This document shows positions 6,946 to 12,916 of a DNA stretch of 13,033 bases, piece by piece (positions within the stretch are counted from its first letter, which is position 1; each line of letters opens with the position of its first letter). The notes beneath the pieces were generated by a model. It was not told the origin of the DNA, did not search any database, and saw nothing but the letters and a program-made list of their open reading frames with translations. The position numbers were made by a program, and so were the translations under genes. The stretch lies in NCBI GenBank assembly GCA_023396215.1, contig JAEWWW010000154.1:1-13033 (forward strand), in the 5' to 3' direction. This stretch comes from Bacillota bacterium (GTDB lineage: Bacteria > Bacillota > Clostridia > Oscillospirales > Ruminococcaceae).

Positions 6946-7173
6946 TCCACTGAATAAATGCGTTTTGCGAAACGCATTTGTCGGAAAGGCCGTTTCTGCC
7001 TTTCCGAGTGGAAAAACGGGGGCATTTTTCCACTTCAGATGCATTGATTGACTTCCTGAATGGATTTGAGGAAACACGCCTCAAATCCATTGCGCAAAGA
7101 TTTTCGCCATATTTGGCAAAAAACCTTGCGCCTGAACCATTCAAATATTACGTTTTTGAATGGTTCAGCAGGC
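6946..7173. repeat. Array of six stem-loops, possible inserted element
   Basis: Seen, in order: (1) AAATGCGTTT/AAACGCATTT, 6956-6979; (2) TCGGAAAGGC/GCCTTTCCGA, 6981-7007; (3) GTGGAAAAA/TTTTTCCAC, 7008-7033; (4) AATGGATTTGAGG/CCTCAAATCCATT, 7059-7091; (5) an imperfect hairpin closed by GCGCAA/TTGCGC, 7092-7131; (6) CTGAACCATTCAAA/TTTGAATGGTTCAG, 7132-7168. Apart from 7034-7058 the hairpins abut within a base. The block is AT-richer than the genes around it and is bracketed by direct repeats ATTAATG (6939-6945 and 7174-7180); the first overlaps the murD stop codon. It could be a MITE-like repeat with a 7-bp target duplication, or a structured 3'/5' untranslated RNA. The structures are certain; the nature is inference. 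Confidence 0.6.
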
Positions 7174-7180
7174 ATTAATG

Positions 7181-7338
7181 AAGCTTATTGTTTTTTAACC
7201 TGCCGCCCCGCCGCTTGCGGGAACGGCAGCGGCTGCCGGAGCGGATGCCCTATCCCGCGCCCACGCGGCAGAGGCAAACAGCCGGAAAGAAGGATAAAAC
7301 CCGCGCATCACCGGCAGGACTGGAGAAAAGAGGATAGA
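7181..7338. other. Leader region upstream of the M42 genes
   Basis: A TTTTTT run at about 7191-7196 ends the hairpin-rich zone. A 15-nt dyad CGGCAGC-G-GCTGCCG lies at 7224-7238. I found no convincing -35/-10 pair here, so the promoter of the downstream genes is unassigned. The frame upstream of the M42 start is open but encodes low-complexity Arg/Pro/Gly sequence and is not credible as protein. Confidence 0.35.
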
Positions 7339-8361
7339 ATGGAATTAAGAGAGATGTTAGAGCGGCTGACCGCCGCACCCGGCCCCGCGGGGCGGGAGGA
7401 TGCCGCCGCCGATGTGGCGGCAGAGCTGCTGCAGAGCTTGGGCGAGGTAAGCCGCACCACACTGGGCAGCGTCGTCTGCAAGCTGCCCTGTGGCAGCGCC
7501 GACGCGCCGCTGATACTGCTTGAGGCGCATCTGGATCAGGTTGGTCTGGTGGTAACCACCATTGAGGATGGCTTTTTGCGCATCGCCAACTGCGGCGGCC
7601 TTGACCGTCGCCTGCTGCCCGCCACCCCGGTGGTGGTGCATACCGCCGGCGGCCCCCGCAAAGGGGTGGTCTGCTCGGTGCCGCCCCACCTGAAAGAGGA
7701 GGGGGACAAGCCCCCCAAGCTGGAGGAGATGGCCATCGACGTGGGCTACACGCAGGAGCGGGCGACCGAGCTGTTTGCCCCCGGCGACGCCATAACGCTG
7801 GATGTACAGGGCTGCATCGAGTTGCAGAACGGGCGCGTCTCTTCAATGGCGCTGGACGACCGGGCGGGCTGTGCGGCGGTGATACACGCGGCCCAGCTTG
7901 TGGCCCGGCAGGGCAGCAAAAACCGTGTGGCGGTGCTGCTTTCCGCCATGGAAGAGGTGGGCGGACATGGGGCGGCCACGGCGGCCTATGGCCTTGACCC
8001 CCAGCGCAGCTACTGCGTGGATGTTTCCTTTGGCGACTGGCCGGGGGTGGCTCCTCACAAGAGCGGCAAGCTCGGGGGCGGCCCAATGCTGGGCTATGCG
8101 CCGATTTTAAGCCGCAGCCTCAACGCCCGCCTGCATGAGCTGGCAGAGCGGGAGGGCATCACCCTGCAGCGCGAGGTGATGGGCGGTGTTACCGGCACCA
8201 ACGCCGATAAAATTGCCATAGCCCGCGGCGGCGTGGCCACGGCGCTGCTGTCTATCCCGCTGCGCCATATGCACACCGGGGCCGAAACCATCGTTTTTTC
8301 CGACCTGGAAGACACCGCCCGCCTGCTGGCCGCCGCGGCCTGCGACGATGGGCAAGTATAA
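7339..8361 (+). CDS. M42 family metallo-aminopeptidase (copy A)
   Basis: Cytoplasmic zinc/cobalt aminopeptidase of the M42 (TET/FrvX/glutamyl aminopeptidase-like) family, which trims N-terminal residues from peptides, usually as dodecamers; 340 aa, the family's normal size. Seen: the metal and catalytic residues in order, EAHLDQVG (His64, Asp66), ALDDRAG (Asp173), MEEVGGHG (Glu205 base, Glu206), YCVDVSFGD (Asp228) and RHMHTG (His312). The set is complete. The ATG at 7339 is supported by AGAGGA (7329-7334) 4-5 nt upstream and by the family-typical beginning MELREMLERLTAAPGPAGRE. It is followed 18 nt later by a second M42 gene, so they form an operon. Substrate preference is not predictable. 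Confidence 0.92.
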   Translation: MELREMLERLTAAPGPAGREDAAADVAAELLQSLGEVSRTTLGSVVCKLPCGSADAPLILLEAHLDQVGLVVTTIEDGFLRIANCGGLDRRLLPATPVVVHTAGGPRKGVVCSVPPHLKEEGDKPPKLEEMAIDVGYTQERATELFAPGDAITLDVQGCIELQNGRVSSMALDDRAGCAAVIHAAQLVARQGSKNRVAVLLSAMEEVGGHGAATAAYGLDPQRSYCVDVSFGDWPGVAPHKSGKLGGGPMLGYAPILSRSLNARLHELAEREGITLQREVMGGVTGTNADKIAIARGGVATALLSIPLRHMHTGAETIVFSDLEDTARLLAAAACDDGQV

Positions 8362-8379
8362 GAAGGGGAGGGAAAAAAG

Positions 8380-9396
8380 ATGCTGTCACTGATTGAAGCG
8401 CTCTGCGCCCTGCCGGGAGCCCCCGGCAACGAGGATGCGGTGCGAAATTACATTACCGAAAGTATAAAAGATTACTGCGATTACAAAATAGACCCCCTGG
8501 GTAACATCATCGCCCACAAAAAGGGCAAGTCTGCCGCCGCCAGGCTGCTGCTGCTCTCCGCCCACATGGACGAAGTGGGGCTGATTATCACCGCCGTGGA
8601 GGAAAGCGGCCTGCTGAAATTCACCGCCCTTGGCGGCGTCGACGCTTCGGTGATGGCTGGGCGGCGGGTGTTCATCGGAGCCGCCGGGGTACCCGGTGTG
8701 GTGGGCACCAAGCCGATTCACCTGCTGGAAAGCGAAGAGCGGGAAAAGCCGCTGAAGGCCGATACCCTCTGCATCGATATCGGTGCGGAAAACCGGGAGA
8801 ATGCCCTTGAGCTGGTGGCCCCCGGCGACACCGCCACCTTTGAGCCGGGCCTGACCGAGTTTGGCGACGGGCTGGTGCGTGCCAAGGCGCTGGACGACCG
8901 GGTGGGCTGCGCCCTGCTGATAGAGCTTATCCGCGGCGAGCTGCCCTATGACTGCACCTTTGCCTTCACCGTGCAGGAGGAAACCGGCTGCATCGGCGCA
9001 AAGGCCGCCGCCTTTGGGGTGGAGCCGGATATCGGCATCGCCGTTGAAACCACCACCGCGGGGGATATTGTGGGAACCGCCCCGGCCCGCCGGGTGTGCA
9101 GCCTCGGGCGCGGCCCGGTTATCTCCTTTATGGATAAGGGCACCATCTATGACCGGGGGCTGTTTGATACGGCGGTGGCGGTGGCCCGCAAAAGGGACAT
9201 TCCTTTTCAGGTAAAGGAAGGGGTCTTTGGGGGCAATGAATCCCGCAGCGTGCAGACCGCTGCCGCGGGAGCCCGCGTGCTGGCCGTTTCGCTGCCCTGC
9301 CGGTATCTGCATTCGCCGGGCAGCGTGCTGGCAAAGAAGGATTTGCAGCCCACATTGACGCTGCTGCGGGGGCTGATAGAAAAGCTGGGCGGATAA
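8380..9396 (+). CDS. M42 family metallo-aminopeptidase (copy B)
   Basis: Second M42 aminopeptidase, 338 aa, a diverged paralogue of its upstream neighbour. Seen: SAHMDEVG (His62, Asp64), ALDDRVG (Asp172), QEETGCIG (Glu200, Glu201), AVETTTAGD (Glu223 where copy A has Asp228) and YLHSPGS (His311). The Asp/Glu swap at the fourth metal ligand occurs within the family and should be tolerated. The ribosome binding site AAGGGGAGGG (8363-8372) lies 7 nt before the ATG. Copies A and B share layout but little exact sequence, so this is an old duplication or two acquisitions. M42 subunits can assemble into mixed complexes in some archaea; whether these two do is open. Confidence 0.92.
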   Translation: MLSLIEALCALPGAPGNEDAVRNYITESIKDYCDYKIDPLGNIIAHKKGKSAAARLLLLSAHMDEVGLIITAVEESGLLKFTALGGVDASVMAGRRVFIGAAGVPGVVGTKPIHLLESEEREKPLKADTLCIDIGAENRENALELVAPGDTATFEPGLTEFGDGLVRAKALDDRVGCALLIELIRGELPYDCTFAFTVQEETGCIGAKAAAFGVEPDIGIAVETTTAGDIVGTAPARRVCSLGRGPVISFMDKGTIYDRGLFDTAVAVARKRDIPFQVKEGVFGGNESRSVQTAAAGARVLAVSLPCRYLHSPGSVLAKKDLQPTLTLLRGLIEKLGG

Positions 9397-9435
9397 AGCT
9401 GCCCATGCATCGCTCCGTATTTATCAATTGCATCA

Positions 9436-9463
9436 GGCGGGCGGCCAGAGGCCGTCCCCCGCC
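9436..9463 (+). other. GC-rich hairpin upstream of the PLP enzyme gene
   Basis: Seen: GGCGGG plus CGGCC (9436-9446), AGA loop, GGCCG (9450-9454), a 3-nt bulge, then CCCGCC (9458-9463), followed by ATATTTT. It stands about 46 nt before the next start codon. It may be a weak terminator after the M42 pair or an attenuating leader structure for the next gene. Confidence 0.45.
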
Positions 9464-9509
9464 ATATTTTGCGGCTGCGCAACCCTTCGGCAGCCGGAGA
9501 GGACATTCT

Positions 9510-10787
9510 ATGATTGAACATTTTTTTGATATAGACCCACGGGTTGCAGAAGCGGCCCGGCAGGCCGAGGCCCGCTGCGCCGGACCCTTTGCCGCAGTGG
9601 ATAAAACCGCCGAATACAACGGCTGCAAGGTGCTTGCGGCCTTTATCAACAACGGGGTAAGCGAGGCCTGCCTCAAGGGTTCCACCGGCTACGGCTATGA
9701 CGATATGGGGCGGGATAAGCTGGATCAGGTCTTTGCCGCCGCACTGGGGGCAGAGGACGCCCTTGTGCGCCACACCATGGTTTCGGGTACCCATGCCCTT
9801 GCCACCGCCCTGTTTGGGGCGCTCTCCCCCGGTGATCGGATGGTTTCGGTGACCGGGCAGCCCTACGACACGCTGGAAGAAACCATTGGCCTGCGCGGGC
9901 AGGGAGATGGTTCGCTGATGGAGTGGGGGGTAGAGTACCGGCAGGTGGAGCTGCTGCCCGACGGCAGCCCCGACCATCCCGCCATCGCCCGCGAGGCAGC
10001 CGGGGCCAGGATGATTTACATCCAGCGGTCGCGGGGCTACAGCCTGCGGCCCACCCTCACGGTGGAGCGCATCGGCGAGATTGCCCGCACCGCCAAGGCC
10101 GCCAATCCGCAGGTGGTGGTGATGGTGGATAACTGCTACGGCGAGTTTGTAGAAACCGCCGAGCCTACGCAGGCAGGGGCCGACCTGATTGCCGGGTCGC
10201 TGATTAAGAACCCCGGCGGCGGCATCGCCCAGACGGGGGGATACATCGCTGGGCGCAAGGCGCTGGTGGACCGCTGCGCCGCCCGGCTCACCTGCCCGGG
10301 CATGGGTCGCGAGGTGGGCTGTACCCTCGACCAACTGCGGCCCATGTATCAGGGGGTGTTTTTTGCCCCCACGGTGGTGGCTTCGGCGGTCAAAACAGCA
10401 ATATTTGCCGCCGCTCTCTTTGAGCAGTTGGGCTTTGAGGTGAACCCCGGCCCCGAGGCGCTGCGCAGCGACATTATACAGTCGGTGCTGCTGGGCGGCC
10501 CCGAGCGGCTGGTGGCCTTCTGCCGTGGGATACAAAAGGGCTCGCCGGTGGATTCCTTTGTGGCGCCCGAGCCTTGGGCGATGCCCGGCTACGAAAGCCC
10601 GGTGGTGATGGCTGCCGGGGCGTTCACGCTGGGGGCCTCCATCGAGCTTTCGGCCGACGCGCCGCTGCGTGAGCCTTACGCCGCCTTTTTGCAGGGTGGG
10701 CTGACCTACCCCAGCGGCAAAACCGGGGTGGTGCTTGCGGCGCAGGCCATGCTGGAGCAGGGCCTGCTGGAGCTGCCCACGGCCTGA
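9510..10787 (+). CDS. YnbB / methionine gamma-lyase family PLP enzyme
   Basis: PLP-dependent enzyme of 425 aa from the family annotated as 'methionine gamma-lyase family' or, historically, 'aluminum resistance protein' (YnbB in Bacillus). Seen: fold-type I features, with GSTGYGYDDMGRDKLDQVFA (about 57-76) typical of the family, VRHTMVSGTHA (about 86-96), VDNCYGEF containing the PLP-pyridine Asp (about 207), and the Schiff-base lysine in AGSLIKNPGGG (about Lys233). The C-terminal half carries EVGCTLDQLRPMYQG and FVAPEPWAMPGYESPVVMA. The ATG at 9510 has GGAGAGGA (9496-9503) 6 nt upstream. The longer open frame to 9405 would translate the GC-rich hairpin. The true substrate of this family is not settled; the gamma-lyase name rests on homology. 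It follows the M42 pair by 113 nt, co-transcription being possible. Confidence 0.92.
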   Translation: MIEHFFDIDPRVAEAARQAEARCAGPFAAVDKTAEYNGCKVLAAFINNGVSEACLKGSTGYGYDDMGRDKLDQVFAAALGAEDALVRHTMVSGTHALATALFGALSPGDRMVSVTGQPYDTLEETIGLRGQGDGSLMEWGVEYRQVELLPDGSPDHPAIAREAAGARMIYIQRSRGYSLRPTLTVERIGEIARTAKAANPQVVVMVDNCYGEFVETAEPTQAGADLIAGSLIKNPGGGIAQTGGYIAGRKALVDRCAARLTCPGMGREVGCTLDQLRPMYQGVFFAPTVVASAVKTAIFAAALFEQLGFEVNPGPEALRSDIIQSVLLGGPERLVAFCRGIQKGSPVDSFVAPEPWAMPGYESPVVMAAGAFTLGASIELSADAPLREPYAAFLQGGLTYPSGKTGVVLAAQAMLEQGLLELPTA

Positions 10788-10808
10788 CCCGCCTCCCAAG
10801 AGTTTGCA

Positions 10809-10837
10809 TTGACACCGGTGGGGCAGGATGATAGAAT
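10809..10837 (+). promoter_or_regulatory. Consensus promoter for tRNA-Leu
   Basis: Seen: perfect TTGACA (10809-10814), 17-nt spacer, TAGAAT (10832-10837, 5 of 6). The predicted start is only a few bases before the tRNA at 10850, so this is a strong stable-RNA promoter. Confidence 0.85.
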
Positions 10838-10849
10838 AGTAGGGCAACT

Positions 10850-10933
10850 GCGGATGTGGCGGAACTGGCAGACGCGCCAGACTTAGGATCTGGTGTCCCC
10901 GACGTGCAGGTTCGATTCCTGTCATCCGCACCA
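10850..10933 (+). tRNA. tRNA-Leu (anticodon UAG)
   Basis: An 84-nt class II tRNA. Seen: acceptor stem GCGGATG (10850-10856) with CATCCGC (10923-10929), discriminator A, encoded CCA (10931-10933); anticodon stem CCAGA/TCTGG enclosing CTTAGGA, giving anticodon TAG for CUA codons; a long variable region; T arm GCAGG-TTCGATT-CCTGT. It is intact to the CCA, so an element inserted at its 3' end would have restored the gene. Confidence 0.95.
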
Positions 10934-10988
10934 TAACATTAGGTCAAAATAGATGCAGGGCTGTAAAACCCAGTGTTTATGCGGCCTG

Positions 10989-11027
10989 ACGAGGGTTTTG
11001 AATGAAAATTTCAGAACCCTCGTTTTT
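10989..11027 (+). terminator. Terminator downstream of tRNA-Leu
   Basis: Seen: ACGAGGGTTTTGAA (10989-11002) pairs with TTCAGAACCCTCGT (11010-11023) with one wobble, 7-nt loop, and a T run 11023-11027. It is the first strong stop after the tRNA. Direct repeats ATAGATGCA flank it at 10949-10957 and 11029-11037. Confidence 0.8.
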
Positions 11028-11035
11028 CATAGATG

Positions 11036-11076
11036 CACCCTGCTTTTTTACGAAAAGGCGGGGTGTTTCTCTTTTT
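11036..11076 (+). terminator. Second terminator in the tRNA-downstream spacer
   Basis: Seen: CACCCTGCTTTT (11036-11047) pairs with AAAAGGCGGGGTG (11053-11065) with one wobble and one bulged G, loop TTACG, then TTTCTCTTTTT. It starts 9 nt after the previous terminator, so the two act in series. Confidence 0.7.
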
Positions 11077-11124
11077 AGGCTGGAGTGAGTCCGGCAGACA
11101 ATTTCATAAAGCCAATACCCTACA

Positions 11125-11185
11125 GGGCAATTTTAAGCGGCTGTGTTCTTCGTAATCGAAAAACACAGCTGCTTTTTTGTTGCCC
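11125..11185 (+). promoter_or_regulatory. Structured leader / attenuator-like hairpin before the accessory genes
   Basis: Seen: an 18-bp hairpin with one mismatch and one wobble, AAGCGGCTGTGTTCTTCG (11135-11152), TAAT loop, CGAAAAACACAGCTGCTT (11157-11174), followed by a T run to 11178. It is nested inside an outer stem GGGCAA (11125-11130) with TTGCCC (11180-11185). The inner hairpin plus T run is a terminator; the outer stem would compete for its flanks. It ends 28 nt before the first accessory start codon, which suits an attenuator or a barrier to upstream transcription. No sensing domain was recognised. Confidence 0.6.
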
Positions 11186-11213
11186 AAAAACGAAAAGAAA
11201 GGACTGATACACC

Positions 11214-11729
11214 GTGAAAAAAGAACTGACTACCCTCCGCTTATGGAATCCTCTGTTCCCTCATATCTACCCCCGAAACGAATGGGGAGATTTGGAGAAC
11301 GATTCTATAGATTTAACCGCTGGGGAAATTTTAGAATACGAGGATGAAATCCTTAATCTCATTGAAAGAGAAAAGCTGGCCGATGAGGGCGAGCGTGGCC
11401 TCGCTGTTTACCTTGATGACGACCTCAGCCGAAAGGTGTACAGCATCAATCCCTCTGTAGAGGAATGGAACGGTGAACTATGGGGCGTTACGGAGGTGCA
11501 AACCTACGGCGACCTTTCTCCCTCTGAACTTTCGGAACTGACCGACTGGCTCTCCGGGCAATTTTCCGATGGCTGGGGCGAGGGGCTGGAGCAAAAGGAA
11601 ATCAAAGTGGATGACGGTGAGCTGTATATCAGCTTTTGGGACAGCAGCGACCGCTTCTTCATCCAGCCGGAGGATGAACTGAAAAACAGCCAATCCCCCG
11701 GCTTCGGCATGGCGATGGGAGGTCGATAG
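11214..11729 (+). CDS. Acidic protein of unknown function, element cargo-like
   Basis: Unknown, 171 aa, strongly acidic, no signal peptide or membrane segment. Seen: an N-terminal LRLWNPLFPHIYP motif, an Asp/Glu-rich body, GELWGVTEVQTYGDLSPSEL (about 91-110), LSGQFSDGWGEGLEQ (about 113-127), and a beta-rich end (ELYISFWDSSDRFFIQ). The composition resembles small acidic proteins of clostridial conjugative elements, some with antirestriction-type roles; this is inference. The start is GTG at 11214, with AAAGGA (11198-11203) 10 nt upstream. Its last codons (MAMGG) contain the ribosome binding site of the next gene, whose ATG is one base past this stop, so translation is probably coupled. Codon use is AT-richer than in the genes before the tRNA. 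Confidence 0.8.
   Translation: MKKELTTLRLWNPLFPHIYPRNEWGDLENDSIDLTAGEILEYEDEILNLIEREKLADEGERGLAVYLDDDLSRKVYSINPSVEEWNGELWGVTEVQTYGDLSPSELSELTDWLSGQFSDGWGEGLEQKEIKVDDGELYISFWDSSDRFFIQPEDELKNSQSPGFGMAMGGR
11706..11722 (+). promoter_or_regulatory. Translational-coupling site, first copy
   Basis: Seen: GGCATGGCGATGGGAGG lies in the last codons of the upstream gene and supplies GGGAGG, 8 nt before the ATG at 11731. The same sequence with one change recurs at 12076-12092. Confidence 0.65.
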
Positions 11730-11730
11730 T

Positions 11731-12117
11731 ATGGCGGTGCTTCATGCGGCAACACAGAAATATGAGCTTTGCGAACTTGACGGAAAGCCTGTGGCGTTCA
11801 CCAATATGCGCCTCGATAGGGAGACTGTTCCCGATGGGCTGTACTGTTACGATATCCGTGACTCGGATAATCTGGACGGCAGCTGCGCTCAGATAAAGCC
11901 TATTGTGATTGTGAACCATTGGGGAACCATCCTCTCAAAATCGCCGTTCCCGCTGGACGAGCATTGCTCCTATTACCCCGAGGCGGATATGAACTATTTA
12001 GGAACTACGGTATCCCTTCAGGATTGGCTGGACTTTGATGAGGCAGTCTTTATGGAACAACAGAAAAAAGAAACAGGCATGACGATGGGAGGAATGAGCG
12101 GATGCCAAACCATGTAA
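11731..12117 (+). CDS. LPD28-like domain protein
   Basis: A 128-aa protein resembling the LPD28 domain (one of the 'large polyvalent protein-associated' domains found in conjugative elements and phages). Seen: YELCELDGKPVAFTNMRLDR (about 11-30), VPDGLYCYDIRDSD (about 33-46), a central strand IKPIVIVNHWGTILSK (about 55-70), FPLDE, and an acidic LQDWLDFDEAVFMEQQ. Family match is from memory of the pattern, not a search. In such elements the domain occurs alone or fused within large polyproteins; its biochemical role is not established. It starts at the ATG one base after the previous stop, with GGGAGG 8 nt upstream, and its last 16 bases overlap the next gene. Confidence 0.75.
   Translation: MAVLHAATQKYELCELDGKPVAFTNMRLDRETVPDGLYCYDIRDSDNLDGSCAQIKPIVIVNHWGTILSKSPFPLDEHCSYYPEADMNYLGTTVSLQDWLDFDEAVFMEQQKKETGMTMGGMSGCQTM
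12076..12092 (+). promoter_or_regulatory. Translational-coupling site, second copy
   Basis: Seen: GGCATGACGATGGGAGG, identical to the site at 11706-11722 in 16 of 17 bases, within the end of the LPD28-like gene, with its GGGAGG 9 nt before the ATG at 12102. Confidence 0.65.
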
Positions 12118-12887
12118 CCAATATTTTAAGGGTGTCCGGCGATCCGGAAAAGGTCAGCGCCATGTTCGAGGCCATCAAAAACGATGAAATCGGTCTCGGC
12201 AGTATCGACTTTAACAAGATTATCCCGATGCCGAAAGCCCTCGATATCGAATGCGGCTCCCGCACAGATCGGGCAATGAAGCTGTACAGGGCGTTTCGTG
12301 AGGAATGCGCCGCCCTTGCCCTCGTCCATACACTCAATCCCGACTATGCGGCCCGGACAGGAACCACCCACGATGGCCGTGTGGCCGCTTTGGTGAGAAA
12401 GTATGAGGCCATGATAAAGCATGATTCCGGCTTGCTGCAGCTCGGTGAGCGGTGCTACCGGAACATCAAGGACTATGGCCACCCTGCATGGTACAGCTGG
12501 TGCAACGCCAATTGGGGAACCAAGTGGAACAGCTACGGCTACCACGATTATACCGAAAAGGACTTTGACGGCAGCACCATCGAATTTCAAACCGCATGGG
12601 GCTGTGCCTTTCCGGTCATTGAGACCCTCGCCGAGCGCTATCCTGATTTGCACTTCGAGCTGAGATGGGCAGATGAGGACTTCGGCTACAATGTCGGCGA
12701 AAAGGAATATGAGGATGGCATGGAAATCAACTCCCACATCCCCAATGGCGGCTCCAAGGAAGCGCTGGAGCTGGCCGCTGAAATCCATGCTGTTGATCTG
12801 GCCGAGATGGGATATCTCCTCAACGAGTCGACAGGCGAATATGAATACCACGATCCGGATGAGTCGATGTCACTGAACATGCAGTGA
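12102..12887 (+). CDS. Api92/DUF1281-like ferredoxin-like domain protein
   Basis: A 261-aa protein of the DUF1281/YubB 'Api92-like, ferredoxin-like domain' group, common in plasmids, phages and conjugative elements. Seen: the signature start MPNHVTNILRVSGDPEKV (1-18), IPMPKALD (about 41-48) where the family has its 'P-M-P' step, the aromatic motif ANWGTKWNSYG (136-146), FQTAWGCAFPVIETLAERYPDLHFELRWADED (162-193) and an acidic tail. The ferredoxin-like label is a fold name; no iron-sulfur cysteine cluster is present. Molecular function is unknown. It overlaps the previous gene by 16 bases in another frame and is the last gene of the polycistron inside the window. Confidence 0.85.
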   Translation: MPNHVTNILRVSGDPEKVSAMFEAIKNDEIGLGSIDFNKIIPMPKALDIECGSRTDRAMKLYRAFREECAALALVHTLNPDYAARTGTTHDGRVAALVRKYEAMIKHDSGLLQLGERCYRNIKDYGHPAWYSWCNANWGTKWNSYGYHDYTEKDFDGSTIEFQTAWGCAFPVIETLAERYPDLHFELRWADEDFGYNVGEKEYEDGMEINSHIPNGGSKEALELAAEIHAVDLAEMGYLLNESTGEYEYHDPDESMSLNMQ

Positions 12888-12892
12888 CGGTC

Positions 12893-12916
12893 GGCTCTTT
12901 CTTTCCAGAGGGAGCC
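12893..12916 (+). terminator. Weak terminator-like hairpin after the accessory operon
   Basis: Seen: GGCTCTTTCT (12893-12902), TTCC loop, AGAGGGAGCC (12907-12916), with two wobbles and no T tract. A second small stem AAAAAG/CTTTTT (12924-12942) follows. The operon may continue beyond the window, so termination here is uncertain. I see no gene from 12,917 to the window end. Confidence 0.4.

Noticed and set aside
6836..7144. Minus-strand 102-codon frame over the murD end and hairpin array
   Set aside because: It overlaps conserved murD codons, has no Shine-Dalgarno and no recognisable product.
6956..7168. CRISPR array as explanation for the repeated hairpins
   Set aside because: The stems differ in sequence and spacing; there is no constant repeat, no spacers and no cas gene.
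6978..7178. Plus-strand 66-codon frame ending YYVFEWFSRH across the hairpin array
   Set aside because: It begins at TTG inside hairpin 1 with no ribosome binding site, and its sequence is dictated by the inverted repeats.
7060..7338. Upstream extension of the first M42 gene into the hairpin array
   Set aside because: The added residues are Arg/Pro/Gly-rich and unlike the family; ATG at 7339 has a ribosome binding site and family-typical N-terminus.
9207..10934. 575-codon minus-strand frame opposite the PLP enzyme
   Set aside because: It starts inside the tRNA, runs antisense to a well-conserved gene, and is a GC-rich shadow frame. The MVRMTGIEPARRGHQ-like start is the known spurious translation of antisense tRNA-Leu.
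10953..11078. 41-codon frame after tRNA-Leu starting MQGCKTQCLCG
   Set aside because: No ribosome binding site, and the frame is fully occupied by two terminator hairpins.
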